From Diaphorobacter aerolatus (GTDB lineage Bacteria > Pseudomonadota > Gammaproteobacteria > Burkholderiales > Burkholderiaceae_C): a DNA stretch of 64,000 bases. The position numbers and the translations under genes are program-made. Shown piece after piece: positions 58,702 to 64,000 of the stretch (the stretch's first letter is position 1; every line of letters starts with the position of its first letter). The notes beneath the pieces were generated by a model. It did no database searches and had not been told where the DNA came from. It was given only the letters and a program-made list of their open reading frames with translations. The stretch covers positions 3,741,501 to 3,805,500 of the forward strand of contig NZ_CP060783.1 in assembly GCF_014489535.1 (NCBI RefSeq). Direction: 5' to 3'.

Positions 58702-59646
58702 TCAGGCGCTCAAATTTTGTTTCTGAATTTTTTTAGGGGTGCTCTGAAATTGCTTTTTATAGGTACTAATGAAGTGTGAAACGCTCTCATAACCTGCGAA
58801 CAATGCAGCGTCTTGTATGGATGTTCGGCCATCCTGGAGCAACTGGTGAGCTGCTTGCATACGTCGCCGCACCAGCCACTGTTTGGGCGACTCTTGATAA
58901 AGCGTCTTGAAGCGGCGTGTAAACGTGGATTCGCTGCAGCCGCACAAAGCTGCATAGTCTTCTATGCGTAGATCGTATTGCCAATGTGCCTCCATCATGG
59001 ATGCGATATCTGTCGATCTCTCATTCGCTCCGTCCGATGCCAATGCCTCACTAAGTGGGCGCAACCGGGGATCCGCATCTATCAGATGCAAAAGCTCCTC
59101 CAATTTGAGCAGTGCCAATGCGGACCGATCCGCGTAGCGGCCCTGGCCATAGATCGCCACGACCGAAGTCATGAATTCGGCGACTGGTTCTGTTGCCGGG
59201 CACACCAAGCATTTGTGGGCATCTGCCATGGAGGTGGAATGCGTGGCGAACGATGCAGTGGCCCGGACACTGCGTGTCTCAAGGCGTTGGCGTTGTAGCA
59301 GGGCCGGAGAGAATGCCGCAATCAGGGCTTCAAATGGCGCCTGATCGCCAACGGTGAAATCTGAAACTGCATAAACGCCTTTGGGAAAATACACCAAGTG
59401 CCCCGCCTGCACCGTTTGAGAATTTCCCAAGTGATCCCGAATGTCCTGCCTGCCTTGTCTCACATAGAGCAAAAGCGGGACCCGGATAAAGACGCCCACA
59501 TCATGAAGATCCCTGCGCAACCGCTTGTGAATGAGCAAGTTAACGTCTGCCACCACGCAAACAGTGCAATGCGAATTGTTGAGTAGCGCCGTTGGCAAGA
59601 TTTCTACACGTTGGGGCATAAGAATTTCACAAGGATTGAAAAACAC
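58702..59646 (-). CDS. AraC-family transcriptional regulator
   Basis: This 314-residue protein has an N-terminal effector domain of the AraC_N/cupin-like type (LVYFPKGVYAVSDFTVGDQ) and the C-terminal double helix-turn-helix: DYAALCGCSESTFTRRFKTL and IQDAALFAGYESVSHFISTY, with the usual PKQWLVRRRMQAA linker. The family controls catabolic or stress genes. The nearest candidates for control are the monooxygenase-like gene downstream or the methyltransferase gene on the other strand. Confidence 0.9.
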   Translation of the reverse strand: MFFNPCEILMPQRVEILPTALLNNSHCTVCVVADVNLLIHKRLRRDLHDVGVFIRVPLLLYVRQGRQDIRDHLGNSQTVQAGHLVYFPKGVYAVSDFTVGDQAPFEALIAAFSPALLQRQRLETRSVRATASFATHSTSMADAHKCLVCPATEPVAEFMTSVVAIYGQGRYADRSALALLKLEELLHLIDADPRLRPLSEALASDGANERSTDIASMMEAHWQYDLRIEDYAALCGCSESTFTRRFKTLYQESPKQWLVRRRMQAAHQLLQDGRTSIQDAALFAGYESVSHFISTYKKQFQSTPKKIQKQNLSA

Positions 59647-60082
59647 TCCTTTTCAGGATACTCCGGGTGTAGTCACGGGTGGGCAGCTCGGGGTGGCGTC
59701 GCGAGCCTCGGCGATCAGAGTGCCGACCGTCGAATTGCCGATGATTGAATTGGTTAAATTTATTTCTAAATTCGTTTGGTGATACAAATTTTGATGAAGC
59801 GAATGCAGGTTCTGCGACGGTGTCTGCATCTCGCACAAGCCGTCGCCGAAACCGCCTCTCGGCGACGGCTTGAGGCTGCGTGAAGGACTGAGATGGCCCT
59901 TCAACTTCCATACCCCTAAAAATACATTTTGGCTATCGACGAAAAATATGCGATGGTATAAGCGGCCATGAGCTGTGCTGCATCGTGGGCGTCGCAGGGA
60001 TAAACCACCGATGGACCAGCAATCAACGCAAGCACGTGGGCCGTGCCTGCAAAGGCCCGCGCGACCGATCAAGGAGAAAGTC
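59647..60082. other. 436-base divergent gap with a 12-bp perfect hairpin
   Basis: CAAGCCGTCGCC (59836-59847) and GGCGACGGCTTG (59861-59872) form a perfect hairpin with a 13-base loop. No U-tract follows on either strand. The region also holds the AraC and methyltransferase promoters; no gene is visible. Confidence 0.5.
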
Positions 60083-61038
60083 ATGTCGGCTGAAAGATTC
60101 TCTTTCCGGGCAATGCAACGTCGGTGCATGCTGCTGACGCTTGCCGTTGCAAGTTTCACCGCATCTGGTGCCGCGTTTTCGCAGCAAGGCGGCAGTGCCG
60201 CGGCTGCGCCGTCATCCTATGAGCCCACGCGCGGGCAGGCAGGTAAGGATGTGATCTGGATTCCAACGCCCGATGCGCCTGTGCAGCGCATGTTGCGGCT
60301 TGCCAATGTCACCGCGCAGGACCAGTTGATCGATCTCGGATCGGGCGACGGCAAGATCGTGCTCGCTGCCGCGCGTGCAGGTACGCGAGCGCATGGCGTC
60401 GAATACAACCCGAGATGGTGGAACTGTCAAAGCGCCGGGCGCGGGAAGCCGGTTTGCAGGAGCGCGCAACCTTTGAAAAGGCCGACATCTTCGAGATGGA
60501 CTTCTCGCGCGCGACGGTGATAACCATGTATCTGTTGCCTGAACTGAATCTCAAGTTGCGACCGAAGATCCTGCAACTCAAGCCCGGCACGCGGGTGGCG
60601 TCGCACGACTTTCTGATGGGCGACTGGAAGCCCGATGAGACCTCTCGCATGGGTACCTCGTCGGTACATCTGTGGATCGTGCCAGCCGATGTGGGTGGGC
60701 AATGGCAACTGCTGCTACCTGGCCAATCAACGCTTGAGTTGACCATGGACCAGACCTTCCAGCAGTTCGCCGGCAAAGCCAATCTTGACAAGATGGAGAC
60801 CACGCTACGCGAGACCCAACTGCTCGGAGACGCGGTGCAGTTCGCGTTCACAGACGAACGGGGAGTACTGCTTCGCTTCCGTGGCAAGGTGTCTGCTGAC
60901 CGTATCGAAGGCACGTTCGATGCAGGTGATGTTCGCGGTCAACCATTCACGGCGCGGCGTGAAGGCAAGAAGGCGGCCAGCTTGACTGGCGCAATCCCGT
61001 ATCGCGCAGACGAGGTGCAGTCGCTGGACACCCAATGA
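60083..61038 (+). CDS. SAM-dependent methyltransferase with signal peptide (frameshifted)
   Basis: The N-terminus is a signal sequence (MLLTLAVASFTASGAAFSQQ) followed by a class I methyltransferase: LIDLGSGDGKIVLAAARAG (motif I), the acidic turn HGVEYNPEMVELSK, FEKADIFEMDFS, and MYLLPELNLKLRPKILQLKPG. A ~120-residue C-terminal beta-rich part follows. One extra C at 60409-60411 joins the halves (EYNPEMVELSKRR) into 318 residues. A signal peptide on a SAM enzyme is odd, since SAM is cytoplasmic; the leader might instead be a membrane anchor. It overlaps the permease start (ATGA), so the two are coupled. Confidence 0.8.
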
Positions 61039-62432
61039 GCCCGCAGCAGGTCTCGGACACGCGGCCTCAACCGCAACCGACGCTGAGCCTGCGCCACGCG
61101 GTGGCCATCATCGTCGGCATCGTGATCGGCGCCGGCATCTTCAAGTCGCCATCGCTGGTTGCGCAATTCAGCGGCTCGGCCAGCACCATGATGTGGGCCT
61201 GGGTGCTCGGCGGTTTGATTTCTCTGCTCGGTGCGCTTTGTTATGCCGAACTTGCCTCCGCGTGGCCGCATGCAGGGGGTGACTACCACTTCCTCTGGAG
61301 AGCATATGGTCGGCGCGTGGCATTCCTGTTCGCCTGGGCACGGTTTGCGGTGATAACGACTGGCTCTATCGCGTTGCTCGGATTCGTGTTCGGTGACTAC
61401 ATGAGCGCGCTCTTGCCATGGGGTACCACGCATAGCGCAGCCATCTGGGCTGCGTTGGCATTGATTGTCCTGACCTGGCTGAATCTGCGCGGATTGCAGG
61501 CGAGTGCTTCCACGCAGAGCTGGTTGACGATGGCCGAAGTGCTAGGGCTTGTGCTGGTCATCGTGGCCGGGATCTGGCTCAGTACCGGCAACGGAAGCGC
61601 CATCGCACCCGGCACCATAGTGACTCAGGAGAGTAGCAGTGGGACGGGCATGTGGGGACTCGCAATGGTATTTGTGCTGCTCACTTACGGCGGCTGGAAT
61701 GAGGCCGCGTATCTCAGCGCAGAAATGCATGGATCACGCAAACGCATCCTTCATGCACTGGTGATCAGCATTGGACTGATCACCGCGCTGTACGTAGCCG
61801 TGAACTGGGCTTACTGGCAAGGACTCGGAATGTCGGGAATGGCAGGCAGCAAGGCCGTGGCCGCTGACCTGCTCGAACGCGCCTTCGGAGCGGCGGGCCA
61901 GTGGGTGATGGCGGCGATGGTGGCGGTGGCTGCCATCACCTCGATGAATGCGACCATGATCGTCGGCGCCCGAACCAACTTTGCCGTGGGACGTGATTGG
62001 CCACAACTGGCATTTCTGGGCCGCTGGCAGCAGGCGCGCGGCGTGCCGAGCATTGCGCTGTACGCGCAGTCGGCGTGCGCGATGCTGCTTATCCTGCTCG
62101 GCGACACTATGCGCAGCGGCTTTCAGACCATGGTGGATTTCACGGCGCCGGTGTTCTGGCTGTTCTTCCTGCTCTCGACACTCGCTCTCATCGTGCTGCG
62201 CGTGCGCGAGCCGCACGCCGAGCGCCCGTTCCGCGTACCGTTTTATCCGCTACTGCCGCTGATCTTTGCAGGCGTGTGCGGCTATATGCTGTGGTCTTCG
62301 CTTGTCTACGTGCGCATCGGTGCATGGGTAGGCGTCGCGGTGCTGGCGGTGGGCGGAGTGCTGCTTTGGTGGCTTGAACGCGGAGCTGCACCTGCGGTTG
62401 ATGACGCACGCGGAGATGGAAACCGTATTTGA
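61035..62432 (+). CDS. APC-superfamily amino-acid permease
   Basis: This 465-residue, 12-helix transporter belongs to the amino acid/polyamine/organocation superfamily. TM1 shows AIIVGIVIGAGIFKSP, the unwound substrate-binding GIGAGIF-type motif; LGALCYAELASAWPHAGGDY is the conserved TM2-3 loop; GGWNEAAYLSAEM is the TM6 substrate region. It resembles YfnA/SteT-like exchangers, but the substrate cannot be assigned. Its start overlaps the methyltransferase stop, which suggests a linked function. Confidence 0.9.
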   Translation: MSPQQVSDTRPQPQPTLSLRHAVAIIVGIVIGAGIFKSPSLVAQFSGSASTMMWAWVLGGLISLLGALCYAELASAWPHAGGDYHFLWRAYGRRVAFLFAWARFAVITTGSIALLGFVFGDYMSALLPWGTTHSAAIWAALALIVLTWLNLRGLQASASTQSWLTMAEVLGLVLVIVAGIWLSTGNGSAIAPGTIVTQESSSGTGMWGLAMVFVLLTYGGWNEAAYLSAEMHGSRKRILHALVISIGLITALYVAVNWAYWQGLGMSGMAGSKAVAADLLERAFGAAGQWVMAAMVAVAAITSMNATMIVGARTNFAVGRDWPQLAFLGRWQQARGVPSIALYAQSACAMLLILLGDTMRSGFQTMVDFTAPVFWLFFLLSTLALIVLRVREPHAERPFRVPFYPLLPLIFAGVCGYMLWSSLVYVRIGAWVGVAVLAVGGVLLWWLERGAAPAVDDARGDGNRI

Positions 62433-62540
62433 AAATGGGGTGCGAGGCTTTTCATGACCCCGGATCGGTGCATGCAAGCGCTTGGGGGTAGAAATGGCTA
62501 CCGGATTCACCCGGGAAAAGTGGCTTTGATCCCGGGCGCG

Positions 62541-62827
62541 GGTGCCTATGCAGCATCCAAGGCAGCAGTGGCGGTGCTGACGCGTACGGCGGCACTTGAG
62601 GCCATTGGCAGCGGGATTCGCATCAACAGCGTCAGCCCAGGCCCGTGGATACGCCCATGTCCTTGCGACCCGGCGAGGATCGCGCCGCTCGCATGGCGCA
62701 GACCAATCCCTCCAGGCGTGTTGCCAAGCTGGAGGAGATCGCAGCCGCCGCGCGCTGGTTGTGTTCCGACGAGGCGCAGTATCTGGTGGGGCACGATCTG
62801 GTGGTGGATGGAGGTGCGTCCATTTGA
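62541..62827 (+). pseudogene. C-terminal fragment of a short-chain dehydrogenase (SDR)
   Basis: The fragment begins at the catalytic YxxxK motif (AYAASKAAVAVLTRTAALE) and continues with IRINSVSPGP, and after one missing C at 62642-62644 with VDTPMSLRPG, EIAAAARWLCSDEAQYLVGH and DLVVDGGASI, the usual SDR end. The N-terminal Rossmann half (TGxxxGIG, NNAG, catalytic Ser) is absent; the sequence before 62541 is unrelated. So this is a 5'-truncated gene remnant rather than a frameshift alone. Confidence 0.85.
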
Positions 62828-63049
62828 ATTGGAAGAATCACATACATAGTCAATAGGTAGAAACGCCTCCCCAATTCGCGGGATGTGCAAAACGCCGTAA
62901 GTTGAATAGCATGCGCTACTTGTTTCAATAGTAAACAAACGTATGCATCGCACAAAAGCCACGCATTGTTAACGAGTGCGTTGCAATTGAGTGTCCGATC
63001 TCATTCAACTGCGGTGGGCCGGTGAGCCTGCTTGAAGAAAGCCAGTGCC

Positions 63050-64000
63050 ATGAAGCGCCTATGTCCAAGCAATGCGTTGTCAGCCTCTGTCGCTGGGCGG
63101 ATTCTCGTGTCGCAAATGTCGCGGTGGTCTGCCATCAGGATCATGTTTGCTGTCACGGCGCTACTGGGCTTCAGCGCTGTTTCGCAGGCGCAGAGCTGCG
63201 CTGTCGGCGAGACTCCGGCGGCGTTTGGATTTACCGGCGGCGAACAGACCACAACGGTTCCCGCAGGCGTGCACTCATTGACGGTGTACCTTAGCGGCGC
63301 ACAAGGGGGCGCCGGTCGAAGCGGAGCGGGGACCATCGGCAATAGTCCTAACTCTCCTGGCGGAGCAGGCGGCCTGGGTGGCAGAGTGCGCGGTACGTTG
63401 TCAGTCACGCCCGGGTCTACCTTGTCAATCTGGGTGGGAGGCCAAGGCTCGCAAGCGGTCAATCCCGGTGGACTGGGTGAAGGCACGAATGGCATCGGTG
63501 GCGGCGCGACGGATCTGCGCGTGGGCGGCAATGGCATTGGCAACCGTGTTGCCATCGCGGGCGGCGGCGGTGGTGGCGGCAATGCGGGGTGGAGCGATTC
63601 CGTGGTCGCAGGGGGCGTGGGTGGTGTGGGGGTGGTGGTATCGGAGGCGCGGGTGCTACGGTGCCGAGTGGCGTTGGCCCCTACGGCGGTGGCGGTGGCA
63701 CGGTGGGAACGGGCGGCGCCGCAGGGGTGGCTGCGGAAATTTTCCCGCCACTGCAGGAAATGCTACCGATGGCAAAGGCGGCGACTCACGCAATTTCTCG
63801 GGCTCCTTTGTCGGTGCCGGATATGGCGGCGGTGGTGGCGGTGGTGCGACGATCGGGGGCGGCGGGGGCGGCGCTGGCGTGGGCACGACAGGGTGCGCTC
63901 AAAACTGGAATGGCGGCGGCGGTGGCGGCGCGGGAGGCCGCTCTGCGGCGACGGGGCTCGCGGCCGTCGTTTTCAACAATGGGGTGCAATCTGGCGATGG
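63050..64000 (+). CDS. Glycine-rich secreted protein, partial at window end (two frameshifts)
   Basis: A signal-like segment (MFAVTALLGFSAVSQAQS) is followed by FGFTGGEQTTTVPAGVHSL and TVYLSGAQGGAGRSGAG, the opening of the Gly_rich (PF12810-like) domain, then long Gly repeats (for example IAGGGGGGGNAGW). Frames change at 63628-63632 and 63734-63735; one G at each restores continuous Gly-rich sequence to the window's end. Such proteins in this group of bacteria often end in an IPTL-CTERM tail, which would lie outside this window. The start (63050) is the first in-frame ATG upstream of the signal sequence. Confidence 0.7.
   Translation, partial: MKRLCPSNALSASVAGRILVSQMSRWSAIRIMFAVTALLGFSAVSQAQSCAVGETPAAFGFTGGEQTTTVPAGVHSLTVYLSGAQGGAGRSGAGTIGNSPNSPGGAGGLGGRVRGTLSVTPGSTLSIWVGGQGSQAVNPGGLGEGTNGIGGGATDLRVGGNGIGNRVAIAGGGGGGGNAGWSDSVVAGGVGGVGVVVSEARVLRCRVALAPTAVAVARWERAAPQGWLRKFSRHCRKCYRWQRRRLTQFLGLLCRCRIWRRWWRWCDDRGRRGRRWRGHDRVRSKLEWRRRWRRGRPLCGDGARGRRFQQWGAIWRW

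Overview
This window looks like chromosomal DNA of a high-GC betaproteobacterium, most likely of the order Burkholderiales and the family Comamonadaceae. The evidence is the codon use, the fkpB-ispH pair, the FisR/persulfide-dioxygenase/SQR cluster, the IPTL-CTERM surface protein and the GC-rich background. The taxonomic call is inference. I see no rRNA, tRNA or CRISPR array.

Layout. 0-7 kb: fdhD, a large FtsX-type permease, a membrane protein, a group II truncated hemoglobin and a CpdB-like lipoprotein nucleotidase. 7.1-12.5 kb: a compact minus-strand exopolysaccharide cluster of GT2 synthase, HlyD/Alg44-like periplasmic protein, TolC-like outer-membrane protein and nucleotide-sugar dehydrogenase. 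It is visibly AT-richer than its flanks and is the best candidate for a little-described system. 12.6-22.2 kb: housekeeping genes (smr, radC, fkpB, ispH, a CNNM/CorC protein, serS, a DUF1232 protein, an FMN-dependent hydroxy-acid oxidase, pirin), broken up by a tandem repeat and a MITE-like element. 22.3-26.9 kb: a sulfide/persulfide detoxification module of persulfide dioxygenase, a fused phosphatase-like/SQR protein and a TauE/SafE remnant. It is divergent from a sigma-54 activator carrying the three FisR sensor cysteines. A second copy of the MITE lies between the predicted sigma-54 promoter and the first gene. 27-35 kb: a gamma-glutamyltransferase lipoprotein, an MBL hydrolase, a ZntB/CorA transporter, an amino-acid binding protein and a dicarboxylate symporter. 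35-39 kb: a periplasmic molybdo-hydroxylase operon with a tri-heme cytochrome c.

40-48 kb: a class A beta-lactamase divergent from a large unfamiliar protein, then a probable Fur-controlled iron operon (three tiny membrane proteins, a PepSY protein and a TonB-dependent receptor, with ATGA/GTGA overlaps). 48-64 kb: an IPTL-CTERM DUF11 surface protein, an orphan PstS-like protein, PRC-barrel and DUF1269 proteins, a ThrE exporter, a CopG regulator with a PHB-depolymerase-type esterase, an AraC regulator, an exported methyltransferase coupled to an APC permease, an SDR fragment, and a glycine-rich secreted protein that runs off the end.

One feature runs through the whole window. About 21 reading-frame breaks in 15 genes are all of the same sense (one base missing), and nearly all sit in short homopolymers, mainly G/C, where adding one base restores a family-typical protein. 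I therefore treat these genes as probably intact with sequence-level indels, and flag each one.
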